The translations under genes were made by a program, and so were the position numbers. DNA of 64,000 nucleotides from NCBI GenBank assembly GCA_037953625.1, contig CM075655.1, positions 119,915,001-119,979,000 on the forward strand, read 5' to 3'. Of this stretch, positions 13,340 to 25,700 are shown piece after piece; within the stretch, counting starts at the first letter, position 1, and each line of letters starts with the position of its first letter. The DNA is from Crotalaria pallida (Eukaryota > Streptophyta > Magnoliopsida > Fabales > Fabaceae). The notes under the pieces were generated by a model. That model was not told where the DNA came from and made no database searches. It worked only from the letters and a program-made list of their open reading frames with translations.

Positions 13340-14226
13340 GAGATTTAGTTCCCAAACCTCAACCTTTAGCCCCAATCCCCATTTTAATTGGGAAAAGACA
13401 AAAATATTCTTTTCAAACCCCAAACCCCTCTCTCTCTCTCCCTTCACCTTCTCTCTCTCCTCTCTTCCCTTTCCTCTCTCTCTCCCTCCTCTCTTCCCTG
13501 CCGTTGCAGCCCATCCCAGCCGCCGCCACCTTCCTCCTTCCAACGCCGCCGTGCCATCCTCCTTCCAATGCCGGCGTGCCATCCTCCTTCCAGCGCCGCA
13601 CCGCAGCCACCGCATCTGTTCGTTCCACTTTCAGTTTTTTTTTTTTTACATTATTGAAGCGATTCCGACACGACAGTGTCGAATTTTCTCAAAATTCCGA
13701 CACGGGTATGTCGGAATTTTTTTTTTTAAAAAACACTGTAACAAATTTCCGAGATCCCCCTGTCAGAATTCCGACACGGGTACGTCGGAATTCCGACACG
13801 GGTACGTCGGAATTTCCGAGATCCCCGTGCCTTCGATGCTCTGTTCCTCTTCTCTCTCGCGCAGCTTTCCCTCTAACTATTCTAGTTCTCTCTCGCTCTC
13901 TTTCTTTGCTGCACTGCTCTCCCTTCTCTCGGTCTCTTGGGGGCAAGGGCTGATACGTGGTACGAATAGAGGCGGTGGTTGCGGTGCGGCGTTGGAAGGA
14001 GGATGGCACGGCGGCTTTGGAAGGAGGAAGGTGGCGGCGGCTGGGATGGGCTGCGGCCGCAGGGAAGAGAGGAGAGAGAGAGAGAGAGAGGAAAGGGAAG
14101 AGAGGAGAGAGAGAGAAGGTGAAGGGAGAGAGAGAGACGAGTTTAGGGTTTGAAGATGGTATTTTTGTCTTTTCCCAATTAAAATGGGGGTTGGGGCTAA
14201 AGGTTGGGGTTTGGGAACTAAATCTC
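13340..14226. mobile_element. Long-TIR MULE-like element with 9-bp target duplication
   Basis: An 887-bp element whose ends are inverted copies of about 285 bp, starting GAGATTTAGTTCCCAAACC on both strands. It is flanked by the perfect direct repeat ATCATAAAA (13331-13339 and 14227-14235), the 9-bp duplication typical of Mutator-like elements. The arms carry CT-rich then GC-rich tracts that create long spurious frames on both strands. The unique centre (about 13625-13945) contains four short palindromic units (13662-13815). No transposase or recognised host gene fragment is present, so it is non-autonomous. Confidence 0.85.
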
Positions 14227-14429
14227 ATCATAAAATATCATGGGCTTAAATACAAGGTGGGAGATGACCCAAACGAAGAAAGCATAACCTTGTTTTTTAA
14301 GCGGATATCATTTATCAATTTGGGGCAATTTTGGCCGAGTACAATAAGATTAATATGGGCAGCAAAATTTTCATCGACGAATATTTAAGTCTTATGTATA
14401 ATGTATTTATAAGGAGTCAAACTTAAGAT

Positions 14430-15005
14430 TAGAAGTGTAAGCGGGTTAGAATCGACTCACAAATCCGATAAACCTAGTCCATATTCGACGGGTTGGATCG
14501 GTTTAATGGATTGGATTGGTTTTTTTGAAAAGTAACCCAATCAAGTATGAGTTGGGTCACGAATTTATTATCTTAAAAATCGATTAACCCAACACAACCC
14601 ACTGATTTAAATGTATTTTATTTATTTATTTATTACCAATATATGTTATGCTTAATTTTTCATGACTTAATGCTAAATTGTGTAATTATATTATTTATGG
14701 ATAATTTGGTTCACAATTATGCAATTGGGTTGATTTGGATAATATTTAATTACTAATTTATGTGATTTTTTCTATTTTTAATCTTAATTTTATATTTATT
14801 TAGAATTTTTTCATTTTTATTTTTATTTTATAGAAATCAAGATACATAAATTCAATCACTCGATCCAACCCAGCTCAAATTTATATGGGTTGGGTTGGGT
14901 CGGTTTTGATACTCAAATAAAGAACAACTGAACCCAATTTATTTTGGTTGGATCGAGTGCTAAATTTTCTCAAAAACCAATCCAACCCGATCTGTTACAC
15001 CCCTA
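14430..15005. mobile_element. hAT-like MITE
   Basis: Ends TAGAAGTGTAA and, reversed, TAGGGGTGTAA, followed inward by GGGTTGGAT-type inverted sequence. Flanking 8-mers CTTAAGAT (14422-14429) and TTTAAGAT (15006-15013) match at 7 of 8 positions. Size 576 bp; no transposase. Confidence 0.75.
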
Positions 15006-15615
15006 TTTAAGATATGTGATTAAAATAAAATAATATCTTAACAATTGATTTACGTACTTGTTACCAACGTGAATTTGTTCAATTGATGTAAGGCTTATTT
15101 TTTAAATCTTAGAAATGTGATAGGGGTGTTAAACCCGTGTTTGATTCCTAATAATAAATCACGCTTAATTAAAACAGTCACAAATCTTGTACATAAATTA
15201 ATCTCAGAAACCAACCCAATAATAATGGTGAACCTCTGGACATACTTAAGTTCAGTAAGTCAACAAAAAAAAAACTTACACTCTTGTTGATATTGTTTTT
15301 TATTTCTTTAATTATAAGACGATAGAGCAACCAAACGTGAGAGGAACGTTATACAATTTTTCAAGATGTAAGGCTTCGTTTGGTTAACAAAGAAAATAGG
15401 AAGAGGGAAAATGAGAAAAAAGAAGTAGGGAAGAGAGATTATGTTTACCGTTGTTTGGTATGAGAGAAAATGTGACGATATTGAAAAAAGAGAAAAATTG
15501 AGTTTTTTTTTCCTTTTGTTTGATTAAAAAGAAAAGTGGGAAGATAAAAAATAATAAATTTGTCAAAAGACAATTACACCATTGTTTAAAAAAAATGAAT
15601 ATTTTTTTTATTTTT

Positions 15616-15646
<31 letters not shown>

Positions 15647-16600
15647 TTCATATGGTCAAAGATTTTTTTGCTTCAATTCTTTATTACATAATAAAATTTT
15701 CTAATCCAAAATATTATAAAAATAATTTTTTATTAAAATAAAAAATGTTTTATTTTCTTCAATTAAAAAATTAAAAATAAAAGATGAAGTAAAATGGACA
15801 AGTGAAGACTTTTTTCTCCCCAAAATCAAAAAATTAAAAATAAAAGATGAATTAAAAATTAAAAATGTTTTACATGTCAATCACAATTTTCTCCCCAAAA
15901 TCTCTTCATTTGGGGAGAGAAAACTTTTTTTGTGAGTCTCATGGTTTTTTTTCTCTTCTCTCCTAATTTTTTCTTCAAAATCTCTCCTCTCATTTTCTTT
16001 TTACCAATTTTCTCTTGAAACAGCGTAAAAGAAGAGGCATTCGAGATATCGACATCATTGAATATATGTAAAATTAAAGTCGGGGTAGTTTTAAGGACTT
16101 AAAAATAATTATATAAAGGATAACGTTAGTTTTTGCAATTTTAATGATGTAGTAGTATTTGATTGATTGTATATTTGTATCCAATAAATTCTATGATTAT
16201 ACAAGATATATTCCCTTCAGCTAAGTACACTTGCACCAGTATCAATTCTAACTCAATCTCAAAAATTTTGACGACTACTCTTTTTCAATTGAGATTAATG
16301 GGTATGCATTGACGATGTAAAATTTTTTACACCTCATCATCCACCATTCATCTGTATTACTTTAATTTAAAAGTCAACGGTCATAGACGAATGATTGATG
16401 GATAACACACTAATGGTATAAAAAACCTTTATGCTATCGGTGCATTCTCCATTTTCTCTTTCCAATTTAACAAGTATTAAAACTGATTTTAGGTTGCAAA
16501 ACATCATTATATGATATTTAACGCCCTTAATAACAGACAAATATTCCTAAAACAAAGTCGGTAATACCGAAAAAAAAAACAGAAAAATTGGTCTGGCACC
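15006..16600. other. Intergenic spacer, no gene seen
   Basis: AT-rich spacer with an (AT)n microsatellite at 15618-15647 and an imperfect palindromic repeat from about 15370 to 16020 (left GGCTTCGTTTGGTTAAC, right near ACCAATTTTCTCTTG). Nothing coding recognised. Confidence 0.6.
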
Positions 16601-16632
16601 ATACAATGTGAGAAGACTCAGAGCAACTACAC

Positions 16633-16638
16633 CACGTG
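16633..16638. promoter_or_regulatory. G-box (CACGTG) upstream of SGR
   Basis: CACGTG inside ACCACGTGGA, about 395 bases upstream of the SGR start codon, with an ABRE-like ACGTGTC at about 16660. SGR/NYE1 genes are known targets of ABA- and PIF-class bZIP/bHLH factors through such motifs; use of this site is inferred. Confidence 0.45.
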
Positions 16639-17031
16639 GAGTGTTAGAACCACAGAAACGTGTCTACTATAAGCAGAGACACAAATAGCCAAAGATATAG
16701 CAATCAAGACACCAAGGCTACTACTTACTTCTTCCTTAAAGCAACCGCAATATTTGGCCCCTAAAGTCACACACACATTACTACACGCATCTAAACACTA
16801 CGACCCATTTTTATCATATCTCAATCCAATAATAATAGTTGGAAGCTCAAGCTCACAAGCAAAAAAAAGCTAAAGTAGATTCTCAAGCAACAAAACACAA
16901 AAGCAATAACATCATCCAATTTAAAGCCTAGTCTTAAAGGCTCATCAAGGTCATTAAACCCGAGTTCCTTTCATCTGTGTACAATCAACAACAACTTTGT
17001 TTAGAGTCCTTAAAGATTGGAGCTCTGGGAC

Positions 17032-18569
17032 ATGGGTACTCTAACCACAGCTCCTGTCCTCCCTTCTAAGCTTAATAAGCCTTGGCTTTCTCCACAACAA
17101 GTTTCTCGTTATCCTCATAGAAGAAAGCTCAAGAAGAAGAACCAAGCAATTGTGCCTGTATGTGTTGTTAGTTACCTAGTCAAGAGAGGCAACATGATAC
17201 ATGTATTTTAAATGATTAACTTGTTTTTTTTTTTTTTGGATCAGGTTGCTAGGTTGTTTGGGCCAGCTATCTTTGAAGCTTCAAAGCTGAAGGTTTTGTT
17301 CTTAGGAGTGGATGACAAAAAACACCCAGGAAAACTTCCTAGGACTTATACCCTAACCCACAGTGATATAACCGCTAAACTCACTTTGGCTATCTCTCAG
17401 ACCATAAATAACACTCAGGTATTTCTCATCTTAAATCATATATTTGATTCTTTCAATTCTGTCTTCCTATTCTTTTGATTACACAACACAATTATATATA
17501 AATGAAAGAAAAAAGAATGAGTTATCTGGATTGTTCTTTTTACTCTTATGTTTAAGAGAGAAATAGACACACAAAGATTTTAATCAGGTTTTGTTAAATT
17601 CATTTATAACTTGTGTTTCATATTGTCCTTCACACCACACAAAAAAAATACCACACCAGAGGATTATGGATTATAAAAGGTAAAAAATAAAAACACCGAT
17701 GGATTACTGAATAAGTCACAAAACAGAGGAAAATAGGGTATGTTATATTCTTGTTGTGGAAGGAAACATTTTTTTGGGAGCAAAGGTTGGGGGTCATAAG
17801 AGATGGTAACATGTGAATCACACTGTCCCACCTGATAGAAGATAAATTTTTGCTAAGTACTGAAGTGGCCCAATTAATTAGTAATGGGAACTCAATTCAA
17901 TTCAATTGAATTGCAGTTGCAGGGGTGGTACAACAAATTACAAAGGGACGAAGTTGTGGCACAGTGGAGAAAGGTGAAGGGAAAGATGTATCTACATGTT
18001 CACTGCCATATTAGTGGAGGTCATTTTCTATTGGATTTATTTGCTAGGCTAAGATACTATATCTTTTGCAAAGAACTTCCCGTGGTAAGCAATCAAATTT
18101 TGTAATAATCAACTAAATCAATTTCATAAATATGAAATTAGTTAAAGTATATAGTATAACATATTGTTAGTGTGTATTTTTATTTTAGGTGTTGAGGGCT
18201 TTTGTTCACGGGGATGGTAATTTATTCAACAACTATCCAGAACTTGAGGAGGCTTTGGTTTGGGTTCATTTCCACTCAAACATTCCAGAATTCAACAAGG
18301 TGGAGTGTTGGGGCCCACTAAAGGAAGCGTCTGCACCATCCTCTTGTGAATGTGGGTCCCAGGAAGAGGGTAGTTGGCAAGCTACTCTTCCAACCACAAC
18401 GACAAGCAACGAGGTTCATGAGGGGTTAGCAATGCCACAACCATGCCAAGATGCATGTGAGTGTTGCTTTCCACCCATGAGGTTGAGCCCAATCCCTTGG
18501 TCTCAAGAAGGTGTCGGTCAACCTTGTGATCAAGAAGTTCCCAACGTTGGGACCCAACAGAATTTGTAA
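17032..18569 (+). CDS. SGR: STAY-GREEN magnesium dechelatase
   Basis: Removes Mg from chlorophyll a to give pheophytin a, the committed step of chlorophyll breakdown in senescing plastids; also recruits other catabolic enzymes to light-harvesting complex II. Exons 17032-17157, 17245-17418, 17917-18084 and 18189-18569 join in frame to 282 aa. A basic Ser/Lys-rich plastid transit peptide covers about residues 1-42. The SGR domain begins ARLFGPAIFEASKLK and carries THSDIT (81-83) and the HCHISGGH block (129-136). The C-terminal cysteine-rich motif C-x3-C-x-CC-FPP is at 242-251, typical of SGR rather than SGR-like proteins. The start is the Met in GACATGGGT, matching the usual MGTL-type N-terminus; a TTG upstream in the same frame is not needed. 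The catalytic core is intact, so the gene appears functional. This is the orthologue class of Mendel's I locus in pea. Confidence 0.96.
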
Positions 18570-21500
18570 AATTCATCAACTCAACAAACATCAAAAACAA
18601 AATCAATAGGCTCATTCGTCTGCAATAACCGTATACAATATTAGAAATAGAAAATTATACCCTTTCCTCCAATGTAAATATACAAGGGAACTCATATCTT
18701 CATTTTTTTTTTCGTTTGGCTTTCAGTTCTGTAGCCTGCTGTGTTCAAAATATCCGAATGATGATTGGTGCTTTAGCTTTCATGCAGTGTATGTTTGTGT
18801 ATGTTTGTAGCAATGTACTACTAATATACATCATGATGAAATTAAATTATCATCAGTTATCTTTAAAACTTCACCTCGATGATAACCGGTAATTGTTTTA
18901 AGTCATAGTATTTAATTATATTGTAAATATCAAGTCATAGTATTTAATTACATTACAAACGTCAAAATGAATAATTATATTCCTTGGAATTTTAAAAGCA
19001 TATTTTAACACTCTAACTATTTACTCCCTCCGTTCCATATTATCTGTCACTTTAGCATTTTTAACTTGTTCCAAATTATTTGTCGCTTTAGGAATTCGAG
19101 GATGTATTAATTGATTTTTTCCACCTTTAACCTTGCATTTAATGTGTTGAAATATGTGAAATGAGTGATAATTAATGTACTTTGAGGGTATTATAGTAAA
19201 ATTATTTAATAATTCTCTTGAAAATTGAAATATTAAATGACTTTCTTAATCTGTGTGAAATTGCTAAAGTGACAGTTAAATTGGAACGGATGGAGTATTT
19301 CACATTAATAAATACAGTAAATGATAAGTAAGAGAAAAAAATAACAAATGCTTTTTAAAAATACAAATTAACTTATAAATAAGAATAAATAATTTTTCTA
19401 AAATAGACTTATAAATAATACTGTATTTATTAAGGTTAACATTACACATTAAATTACACTTTAAATTATAAATTTAGTTAGTTATATAGTAATCTTAACT
19501 GTTTACTATCGTATTACAATGTTTATCAATGCACTTTAATCTTTAAATAGTAAGAAAGTAGCCGGCCACTCCCCTATTTTCTCTTTGTGTATAACTTTCC
19601 AAGAAAAATAAACAAACTATGACAGGGTAGAGGAGTAGTGGATGAAACACTAATAACATACAGGAAGTTTTGCATGGGTACCTCTTGAAGATTTTTGTTC
19701 ATTTTACAAAATCTTAGCTGATACATGGGATTATTCTCCTATATATTATATTGATTTTCATGCACTCTATATTTATAAGATGCCAGTCATCTATAATGCC
19801 AACAAATATAATTCATCCATATATATACTCAGTTTTTTACTTTTTATTGCCAAGTATATGATTTAGTCACAACATTACTTGCATGTTCCTGTATATTTAT
19901 ATACGGCAAAGGGAATTAGGAATGGAAATAGATCAGCCTTTAATTTGGTTATCAAATTTTTTGTTAAGTCTATCATATTAACCTGTTCAAGTATAAATTA
20001 GTAAATAACATGATTTTCTTTTTGGTTATTCAATATTACCATACTGATAACAGGGGAAGGCTCCGGTGCATGGTTAATTAAACCACGTTTAATTTTTTTT
20101 TGTTTTTCAAATTTTTTTAATACAGATTTATTCAGAATATTTTTTAACACAAGATTGTATATAGATTTATTAGAATCTGTAAATTTTTAATACAGTTTTA
20201 CTCAATACAGTTTTTTAAGAACACAGAGTAAAAAAAAAAAAAATCCAAATTATAAAAATCACTTCATATCCGTAAAAAAGAAAACACATAGAATATTTTT
20301 TAATTGATTAAATTTTAAAAAATTAAATAAATAACCCAAAAATAAAGGAATGCAACGGTGCATGTTATATGTTTACATGCACCGTAGCCTCAGCCCTGAT
20401 AATACTAACCATTGTTTTTTGGCAAACATGAATTTTTCTAAAAATAAAAATTGGAGGGAGTAAATTATAGAACTGCCGAATGTAAAAACTGGTTAATCTA
20501 GTCGGTCGTGGAGGTGAAGTTGCGGTGGAACTAAACGTATAATAAATGAACAAGTTTTTTAGGTCGGTTGGGAGGGAGACTTCAACTTGCATCGGCTAAA
20601 GCAAATTCAATATATGATTAGAATCCAAATGCTAGCAGACAGAAGCTGATATGATCCATGGTCTTGTTTATCAATTTATCCAACCAACTCTGCTTCTGCT
20701 TCTGGTTCTGTCAGAGATTTGTTTTGGGTATAGTCTGTTTCTGTTATTTAACAGTTAAGGCGGTTCAGAGATGTAGGCATAGTCTTTTTCTGTTAACTGT
20801 TAACTGTTAAGGCGGTTTAGTTATTTCTGTTCGGTTAATGGAAATTTACTTGTGAGTGATATATATATAAAATGTGGTTAAAAGCAATAAACAAGTCAGT
20901 AAAAACCAGATATCAAGAGAAAAGGCAAAACTCATACACTAATATTACGTGAACATCATATAAAACAAATCAGATATTAAATTCAAATGTCAAATATAAA
21001 TGTTGACGTATTACTTCAAATTTCAAAACTCTCCCATGTTCCTGACATTCCAATCTTGACATTCGGTTCCGTTGATGACGGCAAGTAAGATGTACGTTTA
21101 GAGTACCAGAAACAGATATTTTCTTGAAAAAAAAAGGTGGAAAAAGTGCCCTCTGAATTGGATCAAACCTCTCACCCTTTTTTTTGGGTCTTTTGTTCGG
21201 TTCCTTGAGCTGATGATTCTCCTTGGACCTTAATTATTAGTATTTGATTTTTTTCGTAGGGAGTTTGTTTATTCGAATTTTTCTGCTCTGCTAGGAAAAT
21301 ACTGCAGAGGATGGGAATAATACCAAAACCAAAAGCCTCCTTACATAAATACGGAGAACAATTTTTGTTCTTTTTCTGTATGCATTCCACCTGTGATAAC
21401 TAAAACTAATAGGTATAATTTCAGGTTATGCTAACAAGTACCTAAATGGTACTACTGCAGAGGATGGGAATTATCTAAGTATTTCAAAATAAATTAATTA

Positions 21501-22787
21501 ATATTAAAAAATTAAATTCAACACTTTTCGATATATTAAATTCATTAATTTTTTCAACATTAAGATGTTTCTTTTATTTGTTTAAACAATATCCTTAAAA
21601 TATTTATTAGCATTTTCCTTAATTTTAATCTCAGCTTGGGCTTTAGCCTCATCTATTAATAAATAAAAAAAATATATTTTCTTAGTCTAAACCTTTAAGA
21701 TTTGCTTAAAAACCTAAAAGTTGAAATTAAGCAAATCCATAATTATTATTTTTTTAAAATAATAATAATCCTCTTTGGACGTGAGATACCAATGAGTTTT
21801 GAGTTTCTCAACAAAACCTAAAACTCATCATGATAAATGCTTAAAAACAATAAAACCTGCATTTTTTATTTTTTTTTTGACAGTTGCATCTATCTTTTAC
21901 AAAATAGGATGGTGCAATATCAAACAATAATCACGTGCTCAACACCAGACTAAAATGACAGATTACTATGTTAGCGGACCACCAAAGGAAAGTAACAGAT
22001 TATGAACACATTTTAGTTGTGCGTTCCTTGGTGTTTGATGTCCAGTTTCAGCAAGTGGTGATTGTCATATGGCACTATTTGTATAACGTAGATTTTTCCT
22101 TTCATTGTATTGTTGCAATCATAACCACTCAATGATTTTCACATTGGTGGATCTTACACTGAGTGGGGAAAGAATGAGTAGCATGTGGGTACTGATTTGG
22201 TTAGTTATGTCTCATTCTTCTGTATTACTTGCATAGCTTCTCTGACAGAGAATCCAGATGACTATAAAGAGTAGAAGACTGGGTACAAGATAAATATTGC
22301 CTGCTGGACCCTTTCGGCAATAGCATTATAGATAAATAGGTCAGGTTTCTTCATAACACCCAATTTACCACTTTATAACTAACACCATCCCAAGAGAGAA
22401 ATAATTTTATACAATAGCTGCTCTATTACATGCAATAAATTACAAGACATAATTTATTACATGTTTTCTCTTTAGTTTTTATCCAAAATATACAAAGCAA
22501 GGGAGCAAGGACTATTGAAAAGAACATATAAATAGAGGGATAAGAATAGTTGGTTACAACTCCCTTAATCTAAGATGCTCAATGAAATTAACTTCCTTTT
22601 CTCCACATGAAATGAGAACTTTCATGAATGGCATGGTTTCTCAAAATTGTCAGATAAGTTGTAACTTTACATCTCCCTGCTAGGCTTCCCCTATTGGTAA
22701 AGCAGATCACTGGTCTGAGATATCTTTCCACACAGCAACCCGGAGTTTGAAACATGTGACTTTGAGCAAAAGATATGTGACGAAGAG
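18570..22787. other. Intergenic spacer between SGR and CCS52A
   Basis: 4.2 kb of AT-rich DNA with one Stowaway (19024-19295) and an imperfect inverted repeat around 20050-20395 bearing GGTGCATG/CATGCACC ends. 20740-20830 has a short internal duplication (GTTAAGGCGGTT twice). No coding region recognised; the first few hundred bases hold the SGR 3' untranslated region and the last few hundred that of CCS52A. Confidence 0.6.
19024..19295. mobile_element. Stowaway-like MITE
   Basis: TA at 19022-19023 and 19296-19297; left CTCCCTCCGTTCCATATTAT, reversed right CTCCATCCGTTCCAATTTAA. Both arms continue inward with GTCACTTTAGC-type sequence. Confidence 0.8.
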
Positions 22788-25700
22788 TCACCTAATAGTA
22801 GTTCTTCCAAAAGATAATGCTCCGATTGCACTCTCAGTATTCTGCATCAATGGTCACAACATATATCAATCTTTAACATATAAACAATGAAATGAATTAG
22901 AAGATCATAGTCATATCTTTGAGTGATCTATTTTATGGCACTAGCATTAAACATGATATTAATGAATGTTGCACTACCTAGAAAGCAATGCAATTTGAAA
23001 TCTTAATAAATAAAGACAAAAATGATGCTGCACTCGGCAGTTCTTTTTGTGACCAATATATGAAAGTGAATTTCATGTCCCTCCACTGATTTAAGGGAAT
23101 AGCAACACAGTCCAAAGTATATATGAAACTTTAATCTTCAAAACCATGGTCAATCAAGTAAGTAAGAAAAACAGGGCAAGTGGATAGCACATGGTTTTTT
23201 CTCTATCTTTTAATGAATAATTACCTGTGATTTTGGGGAAGGGAATACATTCCAAAACCTAAGTGTCTCATCTCCAGCTCCAGTGACAATAGTCTGAAAA
23301 GTATGTTCAAGTATATTAGTCATAACAGACAAAAATAACATAGTTATGAAAATAGAAAATCATTTTTTTAATCAGCTACTCTTCATATTAGAAAGAGGAA
23401 TAGGTAGAAGGACTTCTGAATTACCTGCCCATCGGGAGAGATGGCAAGATAAAGAACTCTATAAGTATGGCCAGTAAGAGTTGCCAGCTGCATCAAAAGG
23501 ACAAAGTAAATGGTAAAAAAAATTGCGAAAATTAATTCTTTTATTTTCAAAAAAGATGTCTATTATATCATAAAAGATATTATGTGTACCTTCGACATGG
23601 AGGGGTATTTCCAAACTATTATCTGGTTCTGGGAGTAGCCATGTGTGCTTACCAGTTCATTGACATTTTTAGACCAGACAAGATTGCAAACCTGCCATAT
23701 GTAAAGGTTGAACATCAATATTTTTTAAATAGAAAAGAGCAAAAAGAGGCCGGCGCAGGAGCCCCTTTATCCTTATCTCAATATGTGAATACAAATGCCA
23801 AGAATTCTGAAAAAAAAAAAAAAAAATTATAAACGAAAAATGAATCTTCAGTAATCTAACTGTTGTGGGTATGAACCATAACTGAAAATCTGGAATGACA
23901 TTTAAATTTCATATTTTTAACGCATTTTGGTAACAATGTAATATGATGAAGGTCTATGGAACAATAAACTGATGCTATTTTGCTGCATCTGCTTGTCTGT
24001 GTACAATGATGAATCAAATAAGGATTTCCATTGCCCACTTGGGTTGCAGAAGGTTTGAGATTGCACTAGCAGAGAACCATGTCAGTTACTGATCCCTTAC
24101 CCATTTTTATATTTTATAAATTCTCAATTTGTGTTTTATTCTTTACTTAAGTGTGGTGATTTTTTCATCTCACTTTTCATCAAGTAGGTTTTGGTTGACA
24201 GTTTGTTCTTTCATTATTCAAATGAGTTAACAGAATTACTCTTCAACAGGGTGCATGTATTTTCCACCAACAAGTCACAAACTTCAATGTTTTTTGGGAC
24301 TTGAGCAAAATTACACCGATAAATTAAACCAAAGTGAATAAAGGATAAAAAGATTTCGGACAAGTTCTTTTACCTGACTTCCGGTGTCCATACAGCTTAA
24401 ATGTGAGTTTGTGGTTGTATTCCAGAAACGAATACATCGGTCTGCAGTTCCTCCCCCAGATGCAAGAAGTCCATTAACATGAGGAGACCATGCAATAGCT
24501 TTAACTGCAGCTGTATGCTCAGAGTACTTCAGGACAGGCTGGGTTGCGTGTTGATTCCAAACAAGCAACTGCAAACATACAAAATAAATTATTAGTTATT
24601 AATGCAGAAGATGTTGCAACTTGTGAGTAACGGTGCAGTGGGGCAATTCAGAAAGATGATGTTTTGAAATTGCATACCCTGTTGTCATTTCCTCCAGAAG
24701 CGAGCTCACGGTTATCATAAGACCACTTCAGTCCGCAAACCTTTGAAGAACCAAAAAAAAAAAAAAAATAATTAAACAAAATTAATCAGAGAGAGTTCCG
24801 CGTAGGCGCGTACAGTAGGTAGTAAATTATTTTGAACAGATTAGGCTGAAGCAAATAAAATCAAGTATACCTCTGACTTATGCCCTGACAGTTTACTGAT
24901 AAAATCATCCTTCATACGTATATCTCGTTGATAAATACTTTTATCCCGGCCACCAGAAGACAAAATAGATGAACTCCAAGCCAAGGCCCCAACTCGTAGT
25001 CGATGACCCTCCATCGTTCTTATTGTCTTGCATTGAGATGCATCCCAAATCTGCACGGTGAAGAGTTAGAGGATTGAGTCAAATCATGCTGGTTAGCACA
25101 TTGTAGACATAGATGATCATGAAAGAAAGAATAAAGAAAAGTTAGCAAGTTCCAAGGATACAATGGGGATAAAACGTATCTTAATGCCACGGAACAGTAA
25201 AGAAAAAGACAAATTGATACCATGTTTGCTAGGAAAGCATGTCAGAAAAGCATGTGTTCAAGGTAGCAGTGATGCACTGGCTACCTACCTGAAAGACCAA
25301 ACGAGTAGCCTATAGCTACCCTGACTCAACTTTGCCTCAAATAAGTTTTTGCTGCCTGCTTCAGTGGGCAGATGGGCACAGGTCTGATGGTGAAGTTCAA
25401 CTAAGCAGGCAACTGAAGTTTTCTATAAGTAAACTAAAAGTCTAACATCTAACATGCCCATGGACTACATCGATAGAAAAATAAAAACAATGGAAGTCAC
25501 CAGTCAAAAATGGGATCCGAAGTTTCTTAGACATCGTGAAAAACTTACGTTTCCTAGACCACTCGGTACCAAGTTAAGGTGATAGGTTTTACGATCAACA
25601 TACCAACCATATTATCCAATATTTCCCAGCATAAACAGGATAGGAGGAGAAAAAATAAAGCTGATTGTCCCATTTACCAAATGCGCATTAGTCCCATATC

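Noticed and set aside
13178..14388. Several overlapping frames of 70-200 residues on both strands
   Set aside because: All arise from CT/GA and GCC-rich tracts in the inverted arms of the 13340-14226 element; mirrored composition on both strands and no domain.
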